DNA from: Methyloligella sp.
GTDB taxonomy: Bacteria > Pseudomonadota > Alphaproteobacteria > Rhizobiales > HXMU1428-3
Direction: 5' to 3'
NCBI GenBank assembly: GCA_021604645.1
Contig: BQJJ01000003.1
Coordinates: 1-64,000 of the forward strand
DNA length: 64,000 bases
Shown: positions 24,240 through 33,947 of the stretch, one piece after another
Layout of the letters: each line of letters begins with the position of its first letter
How positions within the stretch are numbered: the stretch's first letter is position 1
Made by a program: the position numbers and the translations under genes
Notes under the pieces: generated by a model
The model's database searches: none
The model's input: the letters and a program-made list of their open reading frames with translations, nothing else
Told to the model about the DNA's origin: nothing

Positions 24240-24859
24240 TGGCTTATGACCTCCAAACGCTCATGTTCTTACCCTATATTTTATAACTGTTTGACGTATT
24301 AACGAAAAAGAATCATATCGGTAATTCGTAGTAGCTTTTTATGGCGACTTTACAGTTAGCAATATCAAACGCAAATTATTGGGCATGCGTTGGTTATCAA
24401 CCAATATGTAATAGGATCGTTATAAAATCCACATAATAATGGTTGTTGTGATGAGTTTTCAAAGTTTCTTTCGATTTTTAAGTTAATTTAACTCTAAGAA
24501 TCTTTCAGACTTTCAAAATTCACCCTCTAAAGAGACACATTCTCCCAAAAATTCAAACATCTTCAACCGCTTGAGTTCGTCTGTCTTTATAGTTGTTTGA
24601 ACTATGACATTTAAACTCAAATTATTGGGTTTAGTCCAACGTTTGCTTTAGTCACTCTATGTCCCATCTTATGCATGTTTGTATGTTGAGCGTCAAGAAT
24701 GTCTAGAGACGAGGGTGGGATTTTTGATATTTCTAAGGTCATTTTAGACAGCATGTTTGATTTTTAGGGTGTTTTTTTTGATCCGTTTTTTTCTATGTTA
24801 CTATAGCCGGTTGATTTTATTATTTCCCCTCTTCTCTTAACTTGTTGTTTTTATATAGT
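24240..24859. other. Long AT-rich gap without a recognised gene
   Basis: About 620 bases between bcp and bactofilin. It contains the bactofilin promoter region and a small hairpin TTGGTT (24390-24395) ATC AACCAA (24399-24404). T-rich tracts at 24763-24800 would favour plus-strand termination, but no clear stem precedes them. No coding frame longer than about 40 codons looks convincing. Confidence 0.3.
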
Positions 24860-25318
24860 TTATTTGTCCAGCTCCTCTAAGACTTCATTGATATGTTTTG
24901 CGACCTTTACTTTTCTCCAAATGGCCTGAACAGTGCCAGTCCTATCCACAAGAAATGTTGATCGTTCAACTCCCATGAAGGTGCGGCCGTACATTTTTTT
25001 CTCTTTCCATACACCGTATGATTCTATTGCCTGTTTTTCTTCATCGGCTAAGAGGATTAGGTTGAGATTGTGTTTTTTAATGAATTTTTCATGTGAGGCC
25101 GTGCTATCGGGAGAAATTCCAATTATGACTGTATCTCTTTTTGAAAATTCATCTTCATGCTCTGTAAAAGCTATGGCTTGCTTGGTGCAGCCAGGTGTTA
25201 AATCTTTGGGATAGAAATAGACGATAACATTTTTGCCCTTAAACTCTTCAAGTTTAATTGTTTCGTTGTTTGCATTTTTTAAAGTAAAATTTGGGGCTTT
25301 GCTTCCGATATCCAACAC
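24860..25318 (-). CDS. bcp: Bcp-type peroxiredoxin (thiol peroxidase), 1-Cys form
   Basis: A 152-residue peroxiredoxin of the BCP/PrxQ group. The peroxidatic Cys44 is in YFYPKDLTPGCTKQAIAF, and GISPDSTASHEKFIKKHNL and ERSTFLVDRTG are the usual later motifs. The classical resolving Cys five residues on is Ile here and the protein has no other Cys, so it must be reduced as a 1-Cys enzyme by an external thiol. It reduces hydrogen and lipid peroxides in the cytoplasm. The start is GTG at 25318. A perfect TGACCTT/AAGGTCA palindrome lies 40-54 bases upstream. Confidence 0.92.
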   Translation of the reverse strand: MLDIGSKAPNFTLKNANNETIKLEEFKGKNVIVYFYPKDLTPGCTKQAIAFTEHEDEFSKRDTVIIGISPDSTASHEKFIKKHNLNLILLADEEKQAIESYGVWKEKKMYGRTFMGVERSTFLVDRTGTVQAIWRKVKVAKHINEVLEELDK

Positions 25319-25743
25319 TTGAATTATCCTATTTTATGTAAATGACCTTTATTAAACTGACCTTAAAGGTCATGGTTTGGTCTTGATTGTTTGTTAGCAT
25401 TTCTAGCTTATTGGGTGCACTGCAATTTGTTTAGCAGTTTTAAGTATTTTTCACGATGAAATTTAAACAGTGTTTCAGCTGAGTTTGTCTCGGTTTTGTT
25501 TGTTTTTATCGATGATTATCACGAGTATTTTAATTTTGAACTGAGTTATTTATTTTCTTTTTTATAACTCATTTCATGGATTTAGTGCTTCTTTGCTTGT
25601 GGGGAATAGATTCCTTTAGTTTGTAAATTTAATGTCTTGTTTGGATGTAAAATTACTATAAAGTTTTTTTTAATTTTGACGCTATCTATATTGGGGTTTT
25701 ATGACCTAATGAAGTTTGGCATGATTAGAGTTATTAGATATTT
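25319..25743. other. Divergent promoter gap of bcp and the AsmA-like gene
   Basis: 425 AT-rich bases. The palindrome at 25358-25372 is the only clear element. No gene is seen; the AsmA-like start at 25744 has a poor ribosome-binding site. Confidence 0.3.
25358..25372. promoter_or_regulatory. Perfect palindrome upstream of bcp
   Basis: TGACCTTAAAGGTCA is a perfect 15-base palindrome. Another direct TGACCTT copy begins at 25343, 15 bases before. The three half-sites lie 25-55 bases upstream of the bcp start. It resembles a two-fold symmetric repressor site, but the regulator is not identified. Confidence 0.4.
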
Positions 25744-28700
25744 ATGAACGATGAAAATCATAATAATCCTCCCTCTTGGGTTCGCAAACCTCATTCTCAA
25801 GTTGGGCAGTCTCAAGTGGGTCATTCTCAAACTGAAGATGGGCAGAACGGTGGAGCTGTTGATCAACAGACACCTCATTCCCAAGAAAATTTTCCTTTAA
25901 ATCATGACATGCAGTACGGCATGCAAGTTGGAAATCCTGATGCTGGGAGTTCTCTTGATTTCTCGAATAAGGAAGGTTTCTCCAATGAAGATGGTTTTCA
26001 AAATGGTGAAAACTCTTCTTTTACGCAAGACCAGTTTCAGCATGAAGCTTTAAGTGGTGAGCGGACCAATCAATTCCATAATGCGGATCAATCGGCTCAA
26101 AAGTCGTTGTTTCTCAGAGCTGGTGCGGCTATTCATCGTTGGGTTTCGATGGTGGGGCATTGTGCTCTGATTTGCGGGGATGCTTGTGCTGATAAATTAT
26201 CAAAAAAACCGCAAACAGGATTTCGGCGAACTTCTATTTTTGCTCTAGGTTTTTTCTTTGTAACAGCAGTTTTGGTTTCAGCCTCATATTATGCGCTGGG
26301 TTATCGCTCATTACCGGTTAATTTTTTAAAATCGACAATCGAGGCGTCTTTATCTTCAGCGTTTACGGGTGGGACCGTTCGTATTGATAATGCTTTGTTG
26401 CAAAGAGATGTGCAGAATGGTGGCTTCTTTATTCGTCTCGTGAATTTGGACTTACGGGATGTGTCAGGTAGTAAGATTGCAGCAACACCTGAGATTGGTG
26501 TTGGCTTGAAGTTTTTTCCTTTGCTCATAGGGCAAGTTGAGCCGAGTAGTATTAATATTCTTTCTCCTGAAATTCATTTTGTTAGAAATGATCAACGTGA
26601 ATGGACGTTTTGGCGCGGGAAAGGTGCTTTGGAGAAACAGGATGCTGCTGGCTCTGATTTGAGGAATAACCTCAATAGCTCTAACGCAAAAGAAGTTTCG
26701 GGCTCGCCTAATAATGATGGAATGCCGGTTGATTTTGCGCGCATAGGTGATTTGGCAAAAGAGGGCCTTGAAAAAGCGCATAAACAACTGAGGTTGACGC
26801 TGCCTCTTTCTCATATTGGTGTTCGAAATGCTTCTGTTGTGTTGCATGAGGGGAAAAGTGATAAAGGTGATGTTTGGACTGTTCCTACTTTTTCACTGCA
26901 ATATGACCCGACCGGCGATAAAAAAATTATTGGTAATGGTGTTATTGAACATGTGACTTCACCTGGTGCTGCGCTTTGGGTTTCTTTCACCCATACTGAG
27001 GGTGAAAACTATGTTGATTTGAAAACTCGATTGCAAAATGTAGTTCCTTCTGAACTTTCATCTCTTGTTCCTGTATTAGATAGTTTGCGTGCTGTTCAAA
27101 TCGGTGTTTCTGGCGATATGACGGCACGTATTGATCTAAATGATGGGCTAACATCTGGTAATCTAAAAGTTGCTTTGTCAGATGGCTATATTGGGGTTTT
27201 GGGAGATGATGGTCCTCGCTTTGCTATCACTCGAGGGGCGTTTGTTTTTGATATGGAGCCGGGAGCAAAGCACATTGTTTTGCGGCAGGGAGAATTGTTT
27301 TATCCTAATGGCAACATTTCTCTTAAAGGGGATGTTTGGCGTGACAATCAGAAAAATGAATCTCCGGATTGGCGTTTTCAACTTTACTCAACCTCAGGAC
27401 AGATTGTTTCTGATTTTTCTGATGTAAATGGTAGCCCTATTGATGAATTTAATTTTTCAGGTCGTTTGTTTGGGTCTCGTGCTCCGGTTGTGATTGATGA
27501 ATTTCGCGCCAAAATTGGTTCAGGACAAATTATTTTAGCTCATGATGGATCTTTAGGGTATCCGGCGGTGCTTCGTGGGCGGGTCAGGAACGTAACCACT
27601 AATTTGCTTAAATCTATTTGGCCTGAGGGGTTTAACCAGGAGAGCCGAGATTGGGTTTTTAAAAATGTTAAGGCGGGGCTGATTACGAATGCTTCCCTAG
27701 CATTGCAAGCTCCTGACTTTGGTCAACGTGATCCCCTTGCTGGTGAGGCAAAATCTGATCTTGCTTTACCGGCCATGGATTTAGAGGCTAAAGACTTGGC
27801 TTTTACTGTTTTTGATGATCCAATGACAATTAAGACCAAGCGAGCTAGTTTACAAATTCAAGGGAAACGCCTTGTTGCTCGGATGAAGCGGGGGAGCTCT
27901 TCTTTAGGAAAAGGGCGGGTGATTGAATTTAATGATGGCAAATTAACTATTCCGGATTATGAGCCAACAGGACCTGACGGTGTTATCGAATTTAAGTTGA
28001 AGACAAACACTAAGTTTATGGATCAGTTTTTAAAACGAGAGCCCTTTTCTCAAAAGCGTACTCTTAGTGATCATGCAGAATATTTAAAAGGCGAGTTAAC
28101 CGGAGCGTTAAAGGTTTACTTACCTCTTGCGGAAGATGTTGACCCGAAAGATGTTGTTGTTAATGGGGAGATGAAGCTGAGTTCTTTTAAGGCTCAGTTT
28201 GGAAAATTTAAGCTTAGTAATGGTGGCGTGAAATTTAACCTAGGCCGGAACTATATTGAGGCCAATGGTAATGTGTTGATTAATGGCGTTGCTTCTAAAT
28301 TAAAATGGGACCGCAAATTTCAAGGTAATGATAAAGAACCAGACCAATTAAAAATTACTGGAACTTATGATGATGCTGATCGAAACCAACTAGGCCTTCC
28401 CGTGAATTCTTTTATTGCTGGTTCTGTTCCTGTTGAGATCCTTATTAAAGAAAAAACACATGAAGATTTTGATATTCATGTTTTGGCGGATTTAGGTAAA
28501 GCTACTCTTCGAGCGAAACATTTGGGGTGGCAAAAAGATGCCGGGGTTCCGGCGACTTTAAATCTTGATGTTGTCACGAATAAATCTGGTGCGACGTCCC
28601 TTCAAAATGTGAAACTTGATGGGCGAGATTTAACTGTTCGTGGCCAAATTGAAATGAATAAGGCGCATCAAGTTACATCGTTTTCTTTTCCTAATATCTC

Positions 28701-29799
28701 CTACAAAGTTCTATCAAATATTCATGTTGATGGAGTTTTGGATAAGAGGAAGATTTGGAAAATCTCTGCTGGTGGTAAAACGTTTGATGGGCGTGGTCTA
28801 TTAAAATCTATCTTACGCACTGGTAAAGTGGGTAATGGTGGGAAAAGCAATGAACTTTCTAAGGGGATCGATTTAAAGGCTAAATTTGGTACGGTTTTAG
28901 GGTGGAAGCAATCGAAGCTTAGTGGTTTTAAAATTGATATGAGCCGCCGCGGTGATCTAATGACAGATTTTGTTATTAAAGGAACGCTTTTAAATGGTGG
29001 CAGCTTAACAGGTAATTTGGTTAGTCAGAAAAAAGCTGATCCGGTTATTCGATTGCGTAGTAGTGATACGGGGGAGGCGCTTCGGTTTGTTGGCTTCTAT
29101 CCGAATATGCTAGGTGGACAAGGGCAGCTTAAAGTTCGTTACAATGTTGGCAAGCGCCAATTAGCTGCGCAAACAGGTGAGCTGATTATTTCTCGGTTTT
29201 CAATTGCATCTGACCCGGTTGTTAAGGAAGTTTTGTCCAATATATCTAAGGGTAAAAGTGGGCAAACCGTTAATGGTCAGGATTTAGTTAAGTTTACGCG
29301 GTTGGTTGCGCCGTTTTCTATCGGTCAGGGGCAATTCATTCTCCATGATAGCCAGGTTAAAGGTGAGCTGTTAGGTGCTACGATGCGGGGGAGTATTGAC
29401 TTTGATAAGGAGCGTTTGCGTTTAGGGGGGACTTATATTCCGCTTTATGGATTGAATGCTGCTGTTGGGGTGGTTCCTGTGCTCGGTGATATTCTTGTTG
29501 GTCGCCGCGGTGAAGGAATGCTTGGTATTACTTTTGGTATTTATGGCAGTACAAAAAATCCACAAGTGTTGGTCAATCCAATGTCTCTTGTAGCGCCAGG
29601 TGTGTTTCGGCAAATTTTTGAATTTGAGCAAGGCAAACAGAACATAAAAGTTCGACCGAATAAAAAAACAGGGAATAGAACCAAGCTTGATTCAAGTGCG
29701 TCGCGCGTGATCAGGCGCAAAAAAAAGGGAGAGAATTTGAATAAACTCTCTCCGGAAACAAGTGCTTCTTCTGTTACACGGCGTGGTGAGAAGAACTGA
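25744..29799 (+). CDS. Giant AsmA-like / YhdP-type envelope protein
   Basis: A 1351-residue protein. A cytoplasmic, Gln/Ser/Asn-rich N-terminus (about 1-155, with short tandem SQVG/HSQ repeats at 19-32) precedes one membrane segment (about 164-186). The long periplasmic part has a DUF3971-type region (IGVGLKFFPLLIGQVEP... onwards) and an AsmA-like C-terminal region (about 1120-1290, with LGGTYIPLYGLNAAVGVVPVLGDILVGRRGEGMLGITFGIYG), then a basic tail. This is the AsmA/YhdP/TamB group, which forms bridge-like channels for phospholipid transport to the outer membrane. It is a single gene. The disordered N-terminus is longer than in most relatives, so a later start is possible, though none has a clearly better ribosome-binding site. 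Confidence 0.85.
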   Translation: MNDENHNNPPSWVRKPHSQVGQSQVGHSQTEDGQNGGAVDQQTPHSQENFPLNHDMQYGMQVGNPDAGSSLDFSNKEGFSNEDGFQNGENSSFTQDQFQHEALSGERTNQFHNADQSAQKSLFLRAGAAIHRWVSMVGHCALICGDACADKLSKKPQTGFRRTSIFALGFFFVTAVLVSASYYALGYRSLPVNFLKSTIEASLSSAFTGGTVRIDNALLQRDVQNGGFFIRLVNLDLRDVSGSKIAATPEIGVGLKFFPLLIGQVEPSSINILSPEIHFVRNDQREWTFWRGKGALEKQDAAGSDLRNNLNSSNAKEVSGSPNNDGMPVDFARIGDLAKEGLEKAHKQLRLTLPLSHIGVRNASVVLHEGKSDKGDVWTVPTFSLQYDPTGDKKIIGNGVIEHVTSPGAALWVSFTHTEGENYVDLKTRLQNVVPSELSSLVPVLDSLRAVQIGVSGDMTARIDLNDGLTSGNLKVALSDGYIGVLGDDGPRFAITRGAFVFDMEPGAKHIVLRQGELFYPNGNISLKGDVWRDNQKNESPDWRFQLYSTSGQIVSDFSDVNGSPIDEFNFSGRLFGSRAPVVIDEFRAKIGSGQIILAHDGSLGYPAVLRGRVRNVTTNLLKSIWPEGFNQESRDWVFKNVKAGLITNASLALQAPDFGQRDPLAGEAKSDLALPAMDLEAKDLAFTVFDDPMTIKTKRASLQIQGKRLVARMKRGSSSLGKGRVIEFNDGKLTIPDYEPTGPDGVIEFKLKTNTKFMDQFLKREPFSQKRTLSDHAEYLKGELTGALKVYLPLAEDVDPKDVVVNGEMKLSSFKAQFGKFKLSNGGVKFNLGRNYIEANGNVLINGVASKLKWDRKFQGNDKEPDQLKITGTYDDADRNQLGLPVNSFIAGSVPVEILIKEKTHEDFDIHVLADLGKATLRAKHLGWQKDAGVPATLNLDVVTNKSGATSLQNVKLDGRDLTVRGQIEMNKAHQVTSFSFPNISYKVLSNIHVDGVLDKRKIWKISAGGKTFDGRGLLKSILRTGKVGNGGKSNELSKGIDLKAKFGTVLGWKQSKLSGFKIDMSRRGDLMTDFVIKGTLLNGGSLTGNLVSQKKADPVIRLRSSDTGEALRFVGFYPNMLGGQGQLKVRYNVGKRQLAAQTGELIISRFSIASDPVVKEVLSNISKGKSGQTVNGQDLVKFTRLVAPFSIGQGQFILHDSQVKGELLGATMRGSIDFDKERLRLGGTYIPLYGLNAAVGVVPVLGDILVGRRGEGMLGITFGIYGSTKNPQVLVNPMSLVAPGVFRQIFEFEQGKQNIKVRPNKKTGNRTKLDSSASRVIRRKKKGENLNKLSPETSASSVTRRGEKN

Positions 29800-29850
29800 C
29801 TTTAATTTTTAGATGCTTGTTTGTTTTATAGAATGCTACTGATTTTTCTT

Positions 29851-30633
29851 TTATCGATTTTGAGCTCTTTGCTTGTTTATCTTTATAATTCTTTCTGCAA
29901 TTTCAATCATCGTATCCCCTTTAATATCTGTCTTTTCATAAAGAGGGTTATAGGGAGTATGGCTTCTGTTTAGGTAAGCTGCTTTCATACCAGCTGTTAG
30001 TGCGCCGTGGGTATCCCAATCATGACAAGCAATGAGACGTAAATTTTCTATTGGTTCAGCTAATTTTACAGCTGCAAAGCGATAGACTTTTTCATGTGGT
30101 TTGAAGCTGCCTGTGCTTTCAACAGAGATGATTTCATCGAAGTGGTCTTCTAGGCCAGCATTTTTGATTTGGTTTTTAATCAATGTTGATGATGAATTGC
30201 TAAAGGCGACTGTTTTATAACCGTTTTCTTTTAGAAGTTTTAGAGCAGGGATGATGTCATCATGAGCTTTAAGATTTGCAATTTTTTCTAAAGCTTCGGT
30301 GACGAATTCTTCATTTTCTTCTTTGACCAAATTTCCACGAATTTCGCGGCGTTCAACAGCTGGCTGTTTGTTTTGAGTTTGAACTAATTTGGTCAAGGTT
30401 ATTTTTGCAAGTTTAGCAAAGGTTGTTTCAACATCGGTTAGAGCGGCAATTGTTGAACTGTGTAGTAGGGCCATGAACCAATGTTCGACTGTGATTGCTC
30501 CTTTAAACTGTGAGTTAAAAAGAGTGCGCAATCCATCAAGATCCAGAACAGTTTCATTAATATCGAATAGAATGGTTTTAATTGGACTACCCTTTCTTAG
30601 TGCTCCTTCAGTTGCCCACCAGGCAACCGTCAC
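29851..30633 (-). CDS. Haloacid dehalogenase type II-like HAD hydrolase
   Basis: A HAD-superfamily protein of up to 260 residues. Motif I is IKTILFDINETVLD (nucleophile Asp), motif II is VAFSNSSSTLI, the motif III Lys is in STGSFKPHEKVY, and motif IV is LIACHDWDTHGALTAGM. The DxNET form of motif I is typical of type II haloacid dehalogenases. The start is uncertain: the frame opens with GTG at 30633, but its first residues are encoded by a hairpin repeat unit (30611-30627) and there is no upstream ribosome-binding site. The conserved protein begins around 30582, just after AAGAAAGGG, where no ATG/GTG/TTG exists in frame. It follows tyrS on the same strand. Confidence 0.85.
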   Translation of the reverse strand: MTVAWWATEGALRKGSPIKTILFDINETVLDLDGLRTLFNSQFKGAITVEHWFMALLHSSTIAALTDVETTFAKLAKITLTKLVQTQNKQPAVERREIRGNLVKEENEEFVTEALEKIANLKAHDDIIPALKLLKENGYKTVAFSNSSSTLIKNQIKNAGLEDHFDEIISVESTGSFKPHEKVYRFAAVKLAEPIENLRLIACHDWDTHGALTAGMKAAYLNRSHTPYNPLYEKTDIKGDTMIEIAERIIKINKQRAQNR

Positions 30634-30724
30634 TGTTACATACAGAAATCGTATTATTGTAGCACCTGCTTTTTAGGCATTTAGGTTGCTTATTTTTACT
30701 TAAGATGCCCAGAAAGCATCCGCC
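30605..30724 (-). repeat. REP-like hairpin repeats between tyrS and HAD gene
   Basis: Unit 3 has GTTGCC (30611-30616) CACCA GGCAAC (30622-30627). Unit 4 has GATGC (30704-30708) CCAGAAA GCATC (30716-30720). Both are flanked by CTTCA/CTTAA on the left and CCG on the right, as in the units at 10031-10119. A decayed fragment may lie at 30680-30690. Confidence 0.6.
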
Positions 30725-30730
30725 CTCACC

Positions 30731-31987
30731 CTAATCGGAAAGAGTTAGCAAAATGTGTCGTTTTTTACCGAAAGAGAGTTTTGCACTTTTCTCTTCATTG
30801 AAATCACTTTGTGTGATTTTAAACTTATCATCACTGACTTTTTCATCATTTAATTTAATCGCATTGCCTTTGATGTGCCGTCTGGCTTCACCGTTTGAGC
30901 TGGCGAGGCCTGCTTTGGTTATGGCATTTAAAATAGGAAGGCCAGCTTCAACTTCTTCTTTTGTTAGTTTTATTTGGGGTAAGTCTTCGCTTAATTGGCC
31001 CTTTTCAAAAGTGGTTTTAGCTGTTTCAGCAGCTTTTTGTGCTTCTTCTTGGCCATGGAGTAATTTGGTTGCTTCGAAAGCTAATATTTTTTTTGCTTCG
31101 TTAATTTCTGCACCTTCTAAACTTTCTAACTTTTCAATTTCTTCAAGTGGAAGAATTGTAAAAAGTTTTAAAAACCTACCAACATCTGCGTCTTCAGTAT
31201 TGCGCCAATATTGCCAGTAATCATAAGGTGAGAGCATGTCGGCATTTAACCAAACGGCTCCATCTGCTGTTTTGCCCATTTTTGCACCACTTGAGGTGGT
31301 GAGTAGAGGGGCTGTGAGGCCAAATAGTTCAGCACCGTGAAGTCTTCTACCTAGATCAATGCCATTGACGATGTTTCCCCATTGATCTGAGCCGCCCATT
31401 TGTAGTGTGCAGTTTTCTTCTTTGTAAAGTTCAGCAAAATCATAGGCTTGGAAAATCATGTAATTAAATTCAAGGAATGAAAGGGGTTGTTCGCGCTCCA
31501 AGCGAAGTTTCACACTATCAAAACTGAGCATACGATTAATGGAAAAATGACGTCCGACATCTCTTAGAAAATTGACATAATTTATGTCCATCAACCAGTC
31601 TGCATTGTCGGTCATGATGGCATCATTTTTAGCCTCTCCAAAGGTGAGGAATTGGTCAAAGACCTTACGGATGCCTGATTTGTTTTCTTCAATGGTGTCT
31701 AGGGTGAGGAGTTGACGTGCTGCGTCTTTACCTGATGGATCGCCAATTTGCGTGGTGCCCCCCCCCATTAACACAACAGGTTTTGAGCCGGTTTGTTGAA
31801 GCCAGTAGAGCATCATGATGGGGAGTAGGCTGCCGACATGCAGGCTTTTGGCTGTACAATCGAAGCCGATATAAGCTGTTATTGGGCCCTCGGATAGTTT
31901 TTTATCGAGTGCAGTTTCGTCTGAGCACTGGTGTATAAAGCCGCGGCTTGATAGAATGTTTAAAAAGTCTGATTGGTATTTTGGCAT
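30731..31987 (-). CDS. tyrS: Tyrosyl-tRNA synthetase
   Basis: A 418-residue class I aminoacyl-tRNA synthetase of the bacterial TyrRS type. The HIGH-type motif is HVGS (residues 50-53), the tyrosine pocket includes [13 protein letters not shown] and [15 protein letters not shown], the KMSKS-type motif is KMGKT (236-240), and an S4 RNA-binding domain lies at about 350-415. It charges tRNA-Tyr. It is divergent from anmK, an arrangement common in alphaproteobacteria. A hairpin repeat follows its stop. Confidence 0.97.
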   Translation of the reverse strand: MPKYQSDFLNILSSRGFIHQCSDETALDKKLSEGPITAYIGFDCTAKSLHVGSLLPIMMLYWLQQTGSKPVVLMGGGTTQIGDPSGKDAARQLLTLDTIEENKSGIRKVFDQFLTFGEAKNDAIMTDNADWLMDINYVNFLRDVGRHFSINRMLSFDSVKLRLEREQPLSFLEFNYMIFQAYDFAELYKEENCTLQMGGSDQWGNIVNGIDLGRRLHGAELFGLTAPLLTTSSGAKMGKTADGAVWLNADMLSPYDYWQYWRNTEDADVGRFLKLFTILPLEEIEKLESLEGAEINEAKKILAFEATKLLHGQEEAQKAAETAKTTFEKGQLSEDLPQIKLTKEEVEAGLPILNAITKAGLASSNGEARRHIKGNAIKLNDEKVSDDKFKITQSDFNEEKSAKLSFGKKRHILLTLSD

Positions 31988-32159
31988 GAGGCTAACGGCT
32001 TACCATTTTTGTTTGAGTTTTATTAATGTCGATAGAATTGGGCGAAATCTTTGCAAGTTGATCCTTGTAAGTTGCCCCTTGTAAATTTGTTTATAAGTTG
32101 CTTGGGAAATTATCACACCTTTGTCAATGGTGTAAGCATGAAATTTGGAGTGGTAAGAC

Positions 32160-33320
32160 ATGAATTTAGTTCCAAAAGTTGCAATTGGTTTGATGAGTGG
32201 GACATCTTGTGATGGTGTTGATGCTGCTTTAATTGAAACTGATGGTGAGCGCATCTTTTCGCGTGGGGATAATTGTTTTGTTCCTTACGAGGTTTCTGAG
32301 CAAGACACTCTGAAAAGTGCCATGAGGCAGATAGCATCAACAAGGGGTATGGAGCAGCGTTTAGACATTGCTTCTTCAGTTGAAGTTTTAATCGGTGAAA
32401 AGCACCACTTGGCGGTTGAGGCGTTGCTACAAAAGGCGGGTAAGAGAAAAGAAGACATTGATATAGTTGGTTTTCATGGGCAAACATTGTTTCATGAGCC
32501 AGATGCAGGGTTTACGCTGCAAGCTGGCGATGGTGATAAACTTTCCAGAGAGCTTGAGATCCCGGTTGTTTATGATTTTCGTTCAAAAGATATGAAATAT
32601 GGTGGTGAGGGTGCACCGATGGTGCCCGTTTATCATCATGCTTTGGTTCATTCTTTGGTTGCTGAGAATAAATTAAGCTTACCTGTGGCTGTTGTAAATA
32701 TAGGCGGTGTTGCGAATGTTACTTATGTTGGCTCAAATGTAGATTCTACTACAGACGATCAGAGACATTCTCTGGGCATGTTAGCATTTGATACTGGGCC
32801 TGGTAATGCCTTGATAAATGACTGGGTTAAGACGAGAACAGGCGCAATAATGGATGAAGGCGGCTGCTATGCTGCTTCTGGTGTTGTTGATGAAGGGGGT
32901 GTCAGGGCTTTTTTAAATGAGCCATATTTTAAGACTATGCCTCCTAAGTCTCTTGATAGGGATCAATTTAAAGTTTCCGATATGGGGCATTTATCTTTAG
33001 AAGATGGGGCTGCGACATTAACTGAGATAACCGCTCAAACAATTGCTCTGTCACGTGGGTTTATGGATCCTTTACCTAAACATTGGATTGTTGTAGGTGG
33101 CGGCGCTCACAATAAAGAGTTGATGCGCCGTTTATCTGATGCGGTGGGCCAAAGTTTGACTGTTGCGGAAAGTTTGGGTTGGCAAAGTGATGCTTTGGAA
33201 GCTGAAGCTTTTGGTTTTTTGGCTGTGCGTCATTTAGCTAATCTTCCCTTTAGTTTCCCTCGTACAACAGGGGTTTCAAAGCCAGTTTCTGGTGGTGTTC
33301 TTGCAGGGGAATTTGCTTAA
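32160..33320 (+). CDS. anmK: Anhydro-N-acetylmuramic acid kinase
   Basis: A 386-residue sugar kinase of the ASKHA fold. The N-terminal phosphate loop is AIGLMSGTSCDGVDAALIETDG, FHGQTLFHEP is the sugar-binding region with the catalytic His/Gln area, and LAFDTGPGNALINDWV and WIVVGGGAHNKELM are the later ATP-binding motifs. It phosphorylates and opens anhydro-MurNAc in peptidoglycan recycling. It is divergent from tyrS with a 172-base gap that must hold both promoters. It ends at a T-rich terminator overlapping the next convergent gene. Confidence 0.95.
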   Translation: MNLVPKVAIGLMSGTSCDGVDAALIETDGERIFSRGDNCFVPYEVSEQDTLKSAMRQIASTRGMEQRLDIASSVEVLIGEKHHLAVEALLQKAGKRKEDIDIVGFHGQTLFHEPDAGFTLQAGDGDKLSRELEIPVVYDFRSKDMKYGGEGAPMVPVYHHALVHSLVAENKLSLPVAVVNIGGVANVTYVGSNVDSTTDDQRHSLGMLAFDTGPGNALINDWVKTRTGAIMDEGGCYAASGVVDEGGVRAFLNEPYFKTMPPKSLDRDQFKVSDMGHLSLEDGAATLTEITAQTIALSRGFMDPLPKHWIVVGGGAHNKELMRRLSDAVGQSLTVAESLGWQSDALEAEAFGFLAVRHLANLPFSFPRTTGVSKPVSGGVLAGEFA

Positions 33321-33332
33321 ATTTAAGCTCAA

Positions 33333-33362
33333 TTTTATTCAATGATAGAATAAGATTTTTTT
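33333..33362 (+). terminator. Terminator of anmK
   Basis: TTTTATTC (33333-33340), loop AATGATA, GAATAAGA (33348-33355, one G-U pair), then TTTTTTT. It overlaps the last codons of the convergent small gene. Confidence 0.65.
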
Positions 33363-33614
33363 CAAATCTAAGTCACTAAGAATGTAATACTTTTTGTCGT
33401 TCTCTATTTTATTTAAAAGAGTTTCAAGCATTTTTTTTGTGATTTTAGGTTTTTTCTGCGCTGTGCTTAGAGCTTCCAATTCTCTGAAGAGATCGGCATA
33501 TAGATTTTGAATGAAGGTTGGCAATTCTTCTTGAGAGATTTCATTGTTTTTAACAAACGCCTCCACAATTTTTGCCGTAATTTGCAAGATTGAATTTTCA
33601 AAATCTGATTTCAT
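33339..33614 (-). CDS. Small MucR/Ros N-terminal-like protein without zinc finger
   Basis: A 91-residue protein. Residues 7-45 (ILQITAKIVEAFVKNNEISQEELPTFIQNLYADLFREL) resemble the N-terminal oligomerisation region of MucR/Ros regulators (pattern: T-A-x-I-V-x-A-[YF]-V-x-x-N-x-[IV]-x-x-x-[ED]-L-P-x-x-I). MucR proteins then carry a C2H2 zinc finger in about 60 more residues; here the protein ends without any Cys, and its only His is the last residue. It therefore cannot bind DNA in the MucR manner. It may be a degenerate copy or a dominant partner that joins MucR oligomers. AAGGG precedes the ATG. It is more AT-rich than its neighbours. Confidence 0.6.
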   Translation of the reverse strand: MKSDFENSILQITAKIVEAFVKNNEISQEELPTFIQNLYADLFRELEALSTAQKKPKITKKMLETLLNKIENDKKYYILSDLDLKKILFYH

Positions 33615-33947
33615 TTAGTGACCCTTTTATAAATCGTTAGATTTTTAAGGACTGTAAAGTTGTCTGTTTTACTGGTCGTAAGCATCAGGAAGGCATGTTT
33701 TAATAATACAGACTAAATATTGAGTGTTAAATCATGTCTATTTCTTATAACAATGTGATTTGAGCTGTGTGATTTAATGGATTTTTTGATTTTTATTGTT
33801 GTTTTATGTTTATAACCAGGAGTTTACGCCAACTTCTTGATAAAACAAAACAACACCCTACCTCTGCGCAATTTGTCCTTGCACAGTACAATATTTATTT
33901 TTAATAATCAATGATAAAATTTAAAAATAAAATTTGACGGGTGATTT
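33615..33947. other. AT-rich gap without a gene
   Basis: 333 bases between the MucR-like and S24-like genes. An AT-only inverted repeat, TTTATTTTTAA (33894-33904) / TTAAAAATAAA (33921-33931), lies 17 bases past the stop of the S24-like gene and could act as its weak terminator. Nothing else is recognised. Confidence 0.3.
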
